Shown one piece after another: positions 18,138 through 27,356 of a DNA stretch of 64,000 bases. The first letter of the stretch is position 1; each line of letters opens with the position of its first letter. The position numbers and the translations under genes are program-made. Location of the stretch: positions 62,001 to 126,000 of the forward strand of contig NZ_CANMWS010000017.1 of assembly GCF_947501665.1 (NCBI RefSeq), read 5' to 3'. Source of the stretch: an uncultured Shewanella sp. Lineage in GTDB: Bacteria; Pseudomonadota; Gammaproteobacteria; Enterobacterales; Shewanellaceae. Below the pieces are notes generated by a model. The model saw nothing but the letters and a program-made list of their open reading frames with translations. It did no database searches and was not told the DNA's origin.

Positions 18138-18270
18138 TAAGCTCTGCCTTGTCTAAAGAGCCCACAAACAGCGGTAGAAATCATCACGAAAAATCAACAC
18201 GATCTAATATTATTTGATTTATTTTATGCTATTGCGTATTTTCATTTGAAAATTAATTAAAGAAAGATCA

Positions 18271-19044
18271 ATGATGGCATTAATGAATGGTGTTGCCATA
18301 GTGACAGGTGCTGGACGGGGCATTGGTGCGGCAACCGCTAAATTATTGGCTTCAAGAGACTATGCGGTTTGTGTTAACTACCTTAACGATCATGTGTCTG
18401 CTGAAGCGGTGGTAATGCAAATACGGCAAGCTGGTGGAAAGGCCATCGCGATAAAGGCTGATGTTTCTAAAGAAAATGATGTTCTTGCTTTGTTTGAGCG
18501 TGTAGAACAGACATTGGGTATTGTGACACATTTAGTGAATAATGCAGGCGTGTTATTGCCTCAGTCCCGCTTAGTGGATCTTGATGCTGCGCGTTTTAAT
18601 CAAATGATGCAAACTAATGTAACCAGCTGTTTTTTATGTTCAAAGACATTCATCCAACGCTTACAAAGTAGTGACTTGTTAGCGGATGGAACGCTTTTTA
18701 ACAGTGCGATTGTTAATGTATCATCAGCAGCTGCGAGAACCGGTGCGCCTTTTGAATATATTGATTATGCCGCATCCAAAGGGGCGATGGACAGTTTAAC
18801 CAAGGGGTTATCAATTGAAGTGGCCGAGTTGGGCATTCGAGTTAATAGTGTAAGACCGGGCTTTATTCATACTCAAATGCATGCTGATGGGGGCGAGCCT
18901 GAACGCGTATCTCGGTTAGCGCCTCAGATCCCACTTAAACGTGGAGGTACGCCGAATGAAGTGGCTAATGCCATTGCTTGGCTGCTTAGTGAGGATGCAA
19001 GTTATGTAACGGGCTCTTTTATCGATTTGGCGGGGGGGAAATAG
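18271..19044 (+). CDS. ygfF: SDR-family oxidoreductase, YgfF-like
   Basis: This is a 257-residue NAD(P)-dependent short-chain dehydrogenase. The nucleotide site is TGAGRGIGAA (residues ~12-21), followed by NNAG. The catalytic set is a Ser in NVSSAAA and Y-x-x-x-K in YIDYAASKGAMD. The C-terminal half (GIRVNSVRPGFIHTQMHADGGEP, ASYVTGSFIDLAGGK) is very close to what I recall of E. coli YgfF. The substrate is unknown. It is a single gene. Confidence 0.88.
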   Translation: MMALMNGVAIVTGAGRGIGAATAKLLASRDYAVCVNYLNDHVSAEAVVMQIRQAGGKAIAIKADVSKENDVLALFERVEQTLGIVTHLVNNAGVLLPQSRLVDLDAARFNQMMQTNVTSCFLCSKTFIQRLQSSDLLADGTLFNSAIVNVSSAAARTGAPFEYIDYAASKGAMDSLTKGLSIEVAELGIRVNSVRPGFIHTQMHADGGEPERVSRLAPQIPLKRGGTPNEVANAIAWLLSEDASYVTGSFIDLAGGK

Positions 19045-19131
19045 GTCTATCTAATCTTTTAAGCATTTTCACCTGTTTTATCATCGAATAAAATTAAGCT
19101 TTGTTTTTTATATTGATTTACCTATACCGTA

Positions 19132-19839
19132 TTACCAAGGAATTTTTTGTCCATCGTAACTAAAAAAGCTGCCTGAATCTTTTGGGCTAATATGATTGAT
19201 TAAGCCCATCAAACATTGGGCAACATAGTCAGGAGAGAAGAGTTTTTTACTTGGGACGTTCTGTTGAAAAGGTTCAGATAAAGCGGTGTTTGTTGTGCCG
19301 GGATGAAAAGCAATGACTGTGCAGTGAGGTAATTGATGCCGCCATTCAATGCTGATGGTTTTCAGAGCCATATTGAGGGCGGCTTTTGAAGCTCGGTAGC
19401 TTATCCATCCCCCTAAGTGATTATCTTCGATACTTCCAATTTTGGCCGATAAGGTAATAAAAAAAGTTTGCTGTGTTGAACGTAGGTGAGTGGAAAAATA
19501 TTTGGCTAATAATATACTGGGTAATGTATTTAACTGTATATTTTGTTTAAAAAATTCACTATTAAAAGATTTTAAACATTTTTCAGGAAACCTCTCTTTT
19601 GTATGCAGCATACCAATGGTATTGATGAGTAGGGTTAATGACGGGATACGCTCTGCTAGGGCGGCGATATTCTCTTCCTGTGTGATATCCACTTGGATCC
19701 ATTGTAATCGGGGATAGTTAAAGGAAGGAGGCTGGGTATGAAAAGTGGCATAAACGGTTGTTAAATGAGGCAGCGTAAGGGCATGTTTAATTAAACCTGT
19801 GCCTATGCCACCGCTTCCGCCGAGGATCAATATATTCAT
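19132..19839 (-). CDS. SDR-family oxidoreductase, C-factor-like
   Basis: This 235-residue short-chain dehydrogenase has GGSGGIGTGL near the N terminus, LLINTIG in place of the usual NNAG, and a YRASKAALNM active-site helix. FHPGTTNTALSEPF near the C terminus is typical of the CsgA/C-factor subgroup, often annotated as cell-cell signalling proteins. Related SDRs occur in RpoE-ChrR regulons of other bacteria, but no TGATCC element was seen upstream, so membership is not supported here. Confidence 0.88.
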   Translation of the reverse strand: MNILILGGSGGIGTGLIKHALTLPHLTTVYATFHTQPPSFNYPRLQWIQVDITQEENIAALAERIPSLTLLINTIGMLHTKERFPEKCLKSFNSEFFKQNIQLNTLPSILLAKYFSTHLRSTQQTFFITLSAKIGSIEDNHLGGWISYRASKAALNMALKTISIEWRHQLPHCTVIAFHPGTTNTALSEPFQQNVPSKKLFSPDYVAQCLMGLINHISPKDSGSFFSYDGQKIPW

Positions 19840-19874
19840 ATTGTTGTTTGATGGCCAATGGGATTATTTGAGTA

Positions 19875-20126
19875 TATACCCGTGATACTTCAAGATGCAT
19901 GTTTTCAGAGTGCGTAAACGTGCCTAATTCAAGGCGTATTATTGCCTTTTAAGGTGATGGAACGCAGAAGTAGGCGCTTTTACACACTCCCAAAGGGTTG
20001 GTTTAAAAGCCTTTTATACTGTGTTATTAAACACCAACTTAGAATGACTAGGCTCGATGTTCAATGCCTTGTCTAAAAGACTTTTCATTCCAACTGAATC
20101 CTGCAGCTTGAAGTCTCACGGGTATA
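19875..20126 (+). mobile_element. MITE-like repeat element, copy 1
   Basis: This 252-bp non-coding element has inverted ends (TATACCCGTGATACTTCAAG on the left, CTTGAAGTCTCACGGGTATA on the right). It aligns over its whole length, in opposite orientation, with 23139-23405, apart from small indels. Shared internal blocks include GCCTTGTCTAAAAGACTTTT and AACGCAGAAGTAGG. No ORF is present. Flanking TATA may be part of the end or a target duplication. Confidence 0.9.
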
Positions 20127-20139
20127 GAAGAGCTGTGCT

Positions 20140-20949
20140 TCAGTGTTCATCATATTTGCTGGATTTTCTGTTTTTTGTCCGTTTTGTTGTGCTTTGCCAG
20201 AGGTAGATGCCTGTTAATGACATGATGATAAGAGCGAGCGCCACTAGATCCATAAACCAAGGTCCTAATGGGCCAAAAAAACGCCCACTATGGATATCCA
20301 GTAATACTCGTTCCCAGGTTAAACTTTCACTTCTGGCTTTATGTGAAACCTGCGTTATAAGATTGTTGACTTCAAAGGAAGGAAGCGGACTGACCCATGA
20401 GATTGCTTTCAATGGCATTGCTTTTGTCCATTCAATAAGATCATCATCGCTGGTAAAATAACCGTTAGCGGTTTTAAGCCAAAGTTGGCCATCTTGGCCT
20501 ATTGATTCAATCTGTTGGGGTAAGCCTAGGCTGCTATCCTGCTTTTCTAATAATTGACCTTGTGGTGAAATGAGATAAAGCTGGGAAGGGGTTATGGCCA
20601 CATAAAGATGATTAAAAGCGGTAATAGCTAAAATGGGTTGCTCAGCTTCGATTGGCGAAAACTGACTAATCCAAATGAGGTTATCTGAACTTGCGATGAG
20701 TGGAGAGGCTTGATAAATATGAATATTGGATGGTGATTTAATACCATAGTTGTCTAGTAACCAAGAAAAGGTGACGGGCTTGGTGTCTAAAGACAGTGTG
20801 TTGCTATGATTAATTAAAATGCCCGTTATTGCCAGTAATATCACAAATAATACACTGAATATACCGAGTTTTTTATGCCAAAAGCGAAATTGTTTGCTGG
20901 CATGTTTATTGATTTTATGGTTTTTTATTCGGCGATATTTTTTGGTCAT
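20140..20949 (-). CDS. Short PepSY-domain membrane protein
   Basis: This 269-residue inner-membrane protein has one helix near the N terminus (residues ~28-48), a large periplasmic domain with beta-propeller-like repeats (LYLISPQGQLL, LWLKTANGYF), and a C-terminal helix (~228-252). WHKKLGIFSVLFVILLAITGILINHS is the classic PepSY-TM opening. It ends a leftward module with an FMN-binding protein and a porin. PepSY plus FMN-binding proteins are proposed transmembrane electron-transfer pairs for ferric iron reduction. Confidence 0.85.
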   Translation of the reverse strand: MTKKYRRIKNHKINKHASKQFRFWHKKLGIFSVLFVILLAITGILINHSNTLSLDTKPVTFSWLLDNYGIKSPSNIHIYQASPLIASSDNLIWISQFSPIEAEQPILAITAFNHLYVAITPSQLYLISPQGQLLEKQDSSLGLPQQIESIGQDGQLWLKTANGYFTSDDDLIEWTKAMPLKAISWVSPLPSFEVNNLITQVSHKARSESLTWERVLLDIHSGRFFGPLGPWFMDLVALALIIMSLTGIYLWQSTTKRTKNRKSSKYDEH

Positions 20950-21024
20950 ATTGATATTTTATATTGTATTTTCATTTGATTGGCCTATAGGGGAACAGTG
21001 TAGGCGGTATCCATTTTTTTGTGA

Positions 21025-21546
21025 TCAGCTTTTGCTTTGAATTGTCGCATCAAGCCAAAGGGCTATTCGTGATAGCTTAGTTAATGCTCTTACCGAAAGC
21101 GTTGCCCCTGTAATACCGTCGATGTGCCTATTGAGTGTGAGATCATTATTCAATTTTGCAGATTTAAATTGATCGGTAAAAAAGCTGTGCCTGACTTCAT
21201 CACCACGGCTTTCTCGGTAAATGAGCACTTTAGTTTGAACTATTTGTTGGTTTTTTACGTGTATGCCCACTGTAATAGGGGATTCTTTGCCTATTTCATT
21301 TAAGATCCATACTGTTTCATTATTTTTTTGCCAATAACGGATCCGCATTTTATTAAATCGATGGGCTAAGATTGTTTCGATAACCGTTTGGGCATTATCA
21401 TCAATCCAAAAAACTTTTGCTTTTGGTTTTGGAGCTTGTAATGCCTGTTCTATAAAAGATTCTGGGGTTTGATAGGTTCCTTTTGCTAGGCTGATTGGAT
21501 GGTAAAATAAAATAAGAAAAAGGGGCAATAAAGGAATAAACTTCAT
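21025..21546 (-). CDS. Periplasmic FMN-binding domain protein
   Basis: The 173-residue protein has a signal peptide (cleavage near SLA). Residues ~70-165 are an FMN-binding domain. The D-G-I-T-G-A-T-L-S motif fits the flavin transferase (ApbE) consensus, with the Thr of GAT expected to carry covalent FMN. It probably shuttles electrons in the periplasm together with the neighbouring PepSY protein. No ApbE gene is in the window, so flavinylation would depend on one elsewhere. Confidence 0.87.
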   Translation of the reverse strand: MKFIPLLPLFLILFYHPISLAKGTYQTPESFIEQALQAPKPKAKVFWIDDNAQTVIETILAHRFNKMRIRYWQKNNETVWILNEIGKESPITVGIHVKNQQIVQTKVLIYRESRGDEVRHSFFTDQFKSAKLNNDLTLNRHIDGITGATLSVRALTKLSRIALWLDATIQSKS

Positions 21547-21695
21547 GTGTGAGCACTAGCCTTTAAGAATTTTGAGTCGATTAACTATCAATACAAGTAT
21601 ATTAACTATCTTATATTCTAGCCATTTGATATTGCATCTTCAAGTGACTCAAGGACGGATAAAAGTGTTAGTTAATTGATGAGATTAATAATGCA

Positions 21696-21730
21696 AAGCC
21701 AACCAGTATATGGCATGAGGGCTGGCTTTA
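21696..21730 (-). terminator. Hairpin downstream of the porin gene
   Basis: AAAGCCAACC pairs with GGCTGGCTTT (10 bp with one wobble) around a 15-base loop, just past the porin stop. No good T run follows on the minus strand. It may separate the abundant porin mRNA from the two downstream genes. Confidence 0.5.
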
Positions 21731-21752
21731 GTGTCTATTGGTTAGTGTTTAT

Positions 21753-22934
21753 CTAAAATTGATAACCCACTCCTAAGTTAAATCCATCGGCATCATTCGC
21801 CCCACCTTGATTTTCATAGTCCGCTTTAAAGACAACATTTTCATGAAGCCAATAATTAATTCCTACATTGGTTTGAGTAATAGAGGTATCATCATTATTA
21901 CCTCCTTGTGTGTCATATTCATTGTAGCGAGCAAAGATCCCAAAACTCTCATTAAAGCGATATGAGGGCTCAATATAATAACCATCTTGCTTATCTTTTC
22001 CTAAGGCTTCAGCTTCGTTACTGTCTATGTTCCAGTTTGCAATAAGGGCCTTGATGGTGAATTTTTGAATGGTGTAGATGACATGACCTGATAGTAAAAT
22101 GGCTTGTGCGCTATCGACACCAACGGCCCCTTGAGTGATGTCACTTTGGTATTGTGCTGTGGCAGCCAGTTCTAAGCCTGGAATGGCCGTATATTTAATC
22201 CGTGCTGTGTAAGCGAAATCTGAGGCGATTGCTTCAGAGACTTTTTGGCGACCGCTACGAATGTTATAAGCATTGTCACCGGTTGTTGGCACATCTAACC
22301 CACTGGTGACGGCTAAATCGATATCAAATCCAGGGGCGGCGATAATATCCAGTGCCAGTCCACCTTCCCACCAAGTGGTTGGAATGATGTTTTTCTCTAC
22401 TGGATTACGTTCAACACCATAGAAAGTTGCGGGTTCGTGGGTTTCGTTTAAAATGCCGACAGGAATAAGAAATAAACCTGCCTTACCTGATAATTGTTGA
22501 TTGAAATCATATTCGACATAAGCTTGTTCTAATTCTACTTCTCCGTTTTGTCCATCACCTGAGATAGAATGCTCTAATTCTACTTCAGAGAAAAAACGGA
22601 TGTTGTCCGTAAACTCATGACCAAAGAAGAGCACAAAGCGATGAAAGTCAATTTCTTCATTGCGAGTATCTGTTTGATTATCTTTTATATTGTTGTAGTG
22701 CATTTCACCATAACCACCAATGGTCGTCGCACTTGTATGACCGATATTCTCATCGACCACATCCGCTGTTCTTTCGACTCTTTTTTCTGTTTCATTTAAA
22801 CGCCGCTCAAGCTCATCAAGCACTTGTTGTTGTTGTTCAATAATTTTTCTAAGGTCGTCGGTATTTTCTGCAGCGATTGCGGTAGGTACAGACAACAAAG
22901 TGGTCAGTACTCCAGCGAGTATGGTTTTTTTCAT
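21753..22934 (-). CDS. Outer-membrane porin with N-terminal coiled coil
   Basis: The 393-residue protein has a signal peptide (cleavage after AIA), then a short coiled coil (residues ~27-65, repeated LRKIIEQQQQVLDELERRLNE). A beta-barrel follows and ends in the sorting signal GYQF. The barrel starts TTIGGYGEMHYN and has many alternating-aromatic strands; the family resembles porins with a trimerising coiled coil, such as the OprP/phosphate-selective porin superfamily. It is the first gene of the module with the FMN-binding and PepSY genes. The substrate is unknown. A weak Fur-like site lies upstream. Confidence 0.88.
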   Translation of the reverse strand: MKKTILAGVLTTLLSVPTAIAAENTDDLRKIIEQQQQVLDELERRLNETEKRVERTADVVDENIGHTSATTIGGYGEMHYNNIKDNQTDTRNEEIDFHRFVLFFGHEFTDNIRFFSEVELEHSISGDGQNGEVELEQAYVEYDFNQQLSGKAGLFLIPVGILNETHEPATFYGVERNPVEKNIIPTTWWEGGLALDIIAAPGFDIDLAVTSGLDVPTTGDNAYNIRSGRQKVSEAIASDFAYTARIKYTAIPGLELAATAQYQSDITQGAVGVDSAQAILLSGHVIYTIQKFTIKALIANWNIDSNEAEALGKDKQDGYYIEPSYRFNESFGIFARYNEYDTQGGNNDDTSITQTNVGINYWLHENVVFKADYENQGGANDADGFNLGVGYQF

Positions 22935-23006
22935 CTTAATCCCAGTGGTTTTTGGTTAATTAAATGCATTCCATGTTTTGTTTTTGTATTTTATTTTTAT
23001 TGTGTT

Positions 23007-23025
23007 TGTAATGCAAATTATTATC
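23007..23025 (-). promoter_or_regulatory. Weak Fur-like site upstream of the porin
   Basis: On the minus strand GATAATAATTTGCATTACA matches the Fur 19-mer at 13 of 19 positions, with the left hexamer perfect. It lies ~75-90 bases before the porin start. Confidence 0.4.
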
Positions 23026-23138
23026 GTTCGTAAATTTGTTTATATTCAGATGTTTGTACTGTTGTTGTTATATGGTTTATTTATATAAGAATTAACTAGT
23101 GGGAAAGAGTCATCGATATGAAATATAAGGAATGGGTT

Positions 23139-23405
23139 TATACCCGTGATATTTGAAGATGCATGGTTCAGTTGGAATTAAAAGTCTTTTAGACAAGGCT
23201 TTGAACATCGTGCCTAGTGATTCTAAGCTGATGTTCAGTAACGCTGTATAAAAGGCTTTTAAACCAGCCCTTTGGGAGTCTGTAAAAGCACCTACTTCTG
23301 CGTTGCATTACCTTAAAAGGCAATAAGCATTTCTGCAATAATACGCCTTGAATTAGGACCTTTTACAGGCTCTGAAAACATGCATCTTCAAATATCACGG
23401 GTATA
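23139..23405 (-). mobile_element. MITE-like repeat element, copy 2 (inverted)
   Basis: This 267-bp copy of the element at 19875 lies in reverse orientation. The ends are TATACCCGTGATATTTGAAG and its complement, and the inverted ends match each other over ~27 bp. The extra length comes mainly from a 15-bp insertion near the GCCTTTTAAGG block. It stops 5 bases short of the yhhQ stop codon. Confidence 0.92.
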
Positions 23406-23410
23406 AATGT

Positions 23411-24046
23411 CTAAGAAAGCGATTTTTCTTTAATGTATTTAACAAGTTGTGCAGACGGCCAAATCATGATGGTGGTGATGACTATTTTTGAAAAAAATGA
23501 TACACCAATAAGTTCAATGATTTCAGAAAGCGTTTTAACGTCATAAAACCAAATGCTGTAGCCGATGACGGTAAAGAAAAACACCCCAATAATGGTTGAG
23601 CAGAAGCTACGGAGCACGTAGTGACGGTTATTTAATTTGTGCTTCCACCAAGCCATAATACTGATATTAATGAGTGAGCTTATGGTTAATGCAATGATGA
23701 GTCCCCAATAAATATGTGGTAAAGGCCCAAGTATGGCTTCATAAGCGGGTTGCATTTTAAATGAGGTAGGAGAGGGCAGATAAATTATTTGGCTAAGCAC
23801 GACATCAAAAATAAATTCCATAACCAATGAGCAAAATAATAAATAGGTGGCTAGTTGTTTGCCGTAGACTTCATTGATCATATCGCTGATCAAATAAATG
23901 ACGGGGAATACAATTAATGAGGCGGAGCCATTAATTCCACCCAGTTCAACGATTTTGTACGTTAATAGATCACTGGAAATGACACACAGCATATAAAACA
24001 TAGTGATGGCTATTAGTAACCGATAATGGAATTGATGGTTTGGCAT
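23411..24046 (-). CDS. yhhQ: Queuosine precursor transporter (VUT family)
   Basis: This 211-residue inner-membrane protein has about six helices. SDLLTYKIVELGG near the N terminus and VIYLISDMINEVYGK are hallmarks of the YhhQ/DUF165 family, which imports 7-cyano-7-deazaguanine for tRNA queuosine synthesis. It ends in a basic tail. No preQ1 riboswitch was recognised upstream. Confidence 0.88.
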   Translation of the reverse strand: MPNHQFHYRLLIAITMFYMLCVISSDLLTYKIVELGGINGSASLIVFPVIYLISDMINEVYGKQLATYLLFCSLVMEFIFDVVLSQIIYLPSPTSFKMQPAYEAILGPLPHIYWGLIIALTISSLINISIMAWWKHKLNNRHYVLRSFCSTIIGVFFFTVIGYSIWFYDVKTLSEIIELIGVSFFSKIVITTIMIWPSAQLVKYIKEKSLS

Positions 24047-24247
24047 AAAGTCTCTTTTTTGTATGGGCTATTTGAAGAATAGCTGATGCGTTGAAAGTTC
24101 ATCATGTTTTTAGACAATAAAACGAGAACCATTTCAGGAATAAAAAACGCTAAAGTAGAAGCTTAAATCTATTATATCAGATGGTTATTGATATTTTTTA
24201 TTTTGTTCAGTATATTGATTTCCATTGTGAAAAATGGTTGTAATCAT

Positions 24248-24670
24248 ATGATCAGAGAAGGTACGTTTGAAGAAGCCTTGAGTCTTTTTGATAGCATTCC
24301 TGAGTTTGAACGCTTCAGTAGTGAAAACGAGATGAAAGCGAAGCTAGTGAAAGGCTCTTTGATTTTAGTCACAGAAAAAGCGGGCGAATTGATCGGATTT
24401 AAAATGGGGTATCCGTTAAATGAAGATGAATTTTACAGCTGGTTAGGAGGAGTACGTCCTGAGTATCGAAACGCTAAATGTGCTCAAGAGATGCTAATTT
24501 ATCAAGAAAATTGGATTAAAGAACAAGGTTATAAACGGGTAAAAGTGAAGTCCATGAATCGCTTTTCAAGCATGTTGTGCATGCTTATTCGCAATGGATA
24601 TGATATTGAACGTGTTGATGAGTATGGACATTCTGAATTAGAGCGGATTGGTTTTGTAAAGTCACTTTGA
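24248..24670 (+). CDS. GNAT-family acetyltransferase
   Basis: The 140-residue protein starts at ATG 24248 (MIREGTFEEALSLF); a 20-residue hydrophobic upstream extension is unlikely to be real. It has the GNAT core: LVTEKAGELIGFKMGYP for strands 2-4 and GGVRPEYRNAKCAQEML for the acetyl-CoA loop, degenerate relative to Q/RxxGxG/A. The end is typical (RNGYDIERVDEYGH...ERIGFVKSL). The substrate is unknown. Confidence 0.8.
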   Translation: MIREGTFEEALSLFDSIPEFERFSSENEMKAKLVKGSLILVTEKAGELIGFKMGYPLNEDEFYSWLGGVRPEYRNAKCAQEMLIYQENWIKEQGYKRVKVKSMNRFSSMLCMLIRNGYDIERVDEYGHSELERIGFVKSL

Positions 24671-24689
24671 TAGCGCTGAGACCGTTATC

Positions 24690-25577
24690 TTATGCATGTT
24701 GCGCTAGAATTAAGGATTCAAGCAGTTTTGCGGCTGGACCTTGTTCATCTCGATTGGGCACGACTAGGCTGAGCATGGCTTTGCGTTGGGTATTGCCGGC
24801 TAACGTCAGTTGAGTCAGTTCCCCTTTTTCGAGATCTGTTGCGATAAGCTGGGAGGGGATCCAACAAAAACCAATACCTTTTTTTAAAATTTTAATGGCT
24901 TCATGGAAGTTTGAGACTGTCCAGCGTTGTTCTGCTTTGAGCCAGCCAAGATCTGAGGTTTGATGCCGAGCGGTATCCTTAATGACAATTTGTAAGTGTT
25001 GGGCAAGTATTTGATCATTTTCAATATGATCCAGTGCAGCTAAAGGATGACTCGAATGGCAAACCAGTAAGAAAAACACATCACATAGGGGCTCTGCAAG
25101 GTGCCCTTTAGGGGGAACACCACCGCAAATAGCGAGATCCACCGATTTATCTTTAATATGTTCTTGAGTGCCGGTGATCACCGAATCAAGAATGGTAACC
25201 CGAGTGCCTCGGCTTTGAGGTAAAAAAGCATCTAATGCGCAAATTAAGTCGTCAATTGGATAAATAATTTCTCGTGCTAATGTCAGTGTCGGTTCCCAGC
25301 CTTTTTGTAAGTTAGTGGCTAAGCTTTCTAAATGGTTCACAGATTGTGTCACAAGACGAGAATGACGCAGTAAGACCTCTCCTGTGGGAGTTAACTGGGC
25401 TTTGCGTCCATGCACTTCAAGAAGGGATACACCTAATTGCTGTTGTAATTTAGCAACAGCATGGTTTAAGGATGATTGACTTTTATTGAGCTTCTGCGCT
25501 GCTTGAGCATAGCCACCAAAGTCGATCACCGCTTGTAGGATCCGCCATTGTTCTAATGTTGACTTTGCTCTATCCAT
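24690..25577 (-). CDS. LysR-family transcriptional regulator
   Basis: This is a 295-residue LTTR. The winged helix-turn-helix at residues ~6-65 reads TLEQWRILQAVIDFGGYAQAAQKLNKSQSSLNHAVAKLQQQLGV in two halves, followed by a periplasmic-binding-type effector domain. It lies 30 bases after the M3-like gene in the same direction, so it may be read through from that operon. The target is unknown. Confidence 0.9.
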   Translation of the reverse strand: MDRAKSTLEQWRILQAVIDFGGYAQAAQKLNKSQSSLNHAVAKLQQQLGVSLLEVHGRKAQLTPTGEVLLRHSRLVTQSVNHLESLATNLQKGWEPTLTLAREIIYPIDDLICALDAFLPQSRGTRVTILDSVITGTQEHIKDKSVDLAICGGVPPKGHLAEPLCDVFFLLVCHSSHPLAALDHIENDQILAQHLQIVIKDTARHQTSDLGWLKAEQRWTVSNFHEAIKILKKGIGFCWIPSQLIATDLEKGELTQLTLAGNTQRKAMLSLVVPNRDEQGPAAKLLESLILAQHA

Positions 25578-25607
25578 AGTGAAAGACCTTTTTGATTATT
25601 TGTGTAT

Positions 25608-27335
25608 CTATTGGGCGACTGTACATGTCAATGGTGCATTATTTTGTATTTTTTGAATTAACTCATAGGGCGTTATTGGTGTATTGAATAAATGGGATAA
25701 GCGCTCTGTGAGCTTAGTTGATTTTTCATTGACGACCAAGGCATTAAAAATGGCTTTTTGATCATGGCAGTGATCCAGTGAAGTATATAAATACTGTCCG
25801 AGACTGGCCTGCCAAAGTGATTGGTAATATAAAGGCCCTTCATCGGCGATGGCACTGAAACTGACAGGGTAATTGTTGACTTGTGGCCAAGTATCACCAA
25901 AAGCATTCACAAAGTCTTGGCTTAGGTCTTTCATTGGGGCTTGTTGATTAACTTGATAAGTCTGTAATGCGACCTTAGCTCTAAAAACGGTCAGTTGTTG
26001 ACGATAGGCTTGAATGATAGCATCACGGCTTTTTGCTAAAGGCTTACCAATAAGCGATTGTGTTAATGCATATTCTAGCCAATAGCGTCCAATATTGGCA
26101 CTGTCATGGGTTTCCCCTAAGGTATTATTAAAATAATAATGGCTGCCTTGACTCAGATCATTAATGGCCATCGCGGTTATGCTGATCAGTTTTTTGGCTG
26201 CTTGATAATTGAGTACCTTATCTTTTATTTTAAGCTCAATTTGCCCAAATTGCTGTCCAACGACAATATGTCTAATGGGCAGGTAGCTAAATTGATGAGA
26301 GGATGAAAGAAATAACTCTCCTAATAACCGCCCATTGAGCCAAACTCGATGAATATAGGGAGAAATTGGCTCAACACGAATACCATAGGGGGTTAACGCT
26401 TGGTATATTTTGTCTAAAAAGTCCGCTGAGCTTAGGGCGGTAAAAGGAGATTTCTCAGCGTTTTTCAGAGCGATACCAATGTTCCAAGGGGGAATATTGG
26501 TTGAGTGAGTTTGGCTGTTTAAAAAAGTGCTAACAAGTGCAGGTGAATAAAGCATTTGAGTGGAAGTTTGCAAACTGGCGTAATCATTAAAGCCTTTTTT
26601 ATGTGCATAGGCTTGTTGTATGCCGATAATGGTATTCAGTATGGGGGTATTACGATGAATAGTCCGGGCTTGATATGCTTGCCATATGGTTTTTCGACAA
26701 TCGGCATTCGGCTGCTGTAACAAGTAACTGGCAATGGATTGATTAAAAGGGGTTGGGGTTTGCTCGGGAGTAGAGCCAGTAATATTTTGCGGTAATTGAC
26801 AACGTTTATCATTGAAATTTAATGATAATGCTTGTGAGGCTAATCCTTGTTTAAAGGCTGCTTGAGCCGTGTGCAACTGTGATTTTTTTTCTCTTGTTTG
26901 TTGCTTGTAAAGTAGCCGATATAATCGCTGACCTAATTGGGTTAATTCTGTATTTGAGGCATTGAGCAATTGAGGCAAGAGTTGGGTGAATTCGTCAGAT
27001 AATACGAAACGCTGGAGACTATCACTTAAATAAAACTGACAATTCAATAAGCTTTCTTTGTCATCATTATGAATAGGAAATTGTTTATAATAATTCACTC
27101 GGTCTTTAATATTATAAAACCCTAAAAGCCGATGCTCTAGCTGAGTCATTTGCTGAGCTAAACTATCACTATCATGCTGCTTTTGTTTATCTGTTATTTG
27201 TAGCCCCGTTGCGAGGGGAGGGAGCTGTAAGCATTGCTTCACTAAAAGTGATAATGGCGTGGCAGCAGAAAAAGCTAAAGAAGAGAAACCGATACTGACT
27301 AAGAACAGTATCGGTCTAAAACCAACAAACATCAT
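25608..27335 (-). CDS. M3-peptidase-like protein lacking the HExxH motif
   Basis: This 575-residue exported protein has a signal peptide (cleavage near AFS-AA). The middle resembles the helical body of M3 oligopeptidases (TIWQAYQAR, GIQQAYAHKKGFNDYASL, FLDKIYQALTPYGI). Where M3 enzymes have HEFGH the sequence reads ETHDSANIGRYWLEYAL, and no HExxH occurs anywhere. It is therefore probably a non-catalytic relative. It follows the ATP-grasp ligase gene by ~21 bases. The assignment is by overall pattern and is moderate. Confidence 0.6.
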   Translation of the reverse strand: MMFVGFRPILFLVSIGFSSLAFSAATPLSLLVKQCLQLPPLATGLQITDKQKQHDSDSLAQQMTQLEHRLLGFYNIKDRVNYYKQFPIHNDDKESLLNCQFYLSDSLQRFVLSDEFTQLLPQLLNASNTELTQLGQRLYRLLYKQQTREKKSQLHTAQAAFKQGLASQALSLNFNDKRCQLPQNITGSTPEQTPTPFNQSIASYLLQQPNADCRKTIWQAYQARTIHRNTPILNTIIGIQQAYAHKKGFNDYASLQTSTQMLYSPALVSTFLNSQTHSTNIPPWNIGIALKNAEKSPFTALSSADFLDKIYQALTPYGIRVEPISPYIHRVWLNGRLLGELFLSSSHQFSYLPIRHIVVGQQFGQIELKIKDKVLNYQAAKKLISITAMAINDLSQGSHYYFNNTLGETHDSANIGRYWLEYALTQSLIGKPLAKSRDAIIQAYRQQLTVFRAKVALQTYQVNQQAPMKDLSQDFVNAFGDTWPQVNNYPVSFSAIADEGPLYYQSLWQASLGQYLYTSLDHCHDQKAIFNALVVNEKSTKLTERLSHLFNTPITPYELIQKIQNNAPLTCTVAQ

Positions 27336-27356
27336 TGTATTACCCTGAAAATAACA

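Noticed and set aside
23411..24130. preQ1 riboswitch upstream of yhhQ
   Set aside because: No preQ1-type stem and A-rich tail could be recognised before the start codon.
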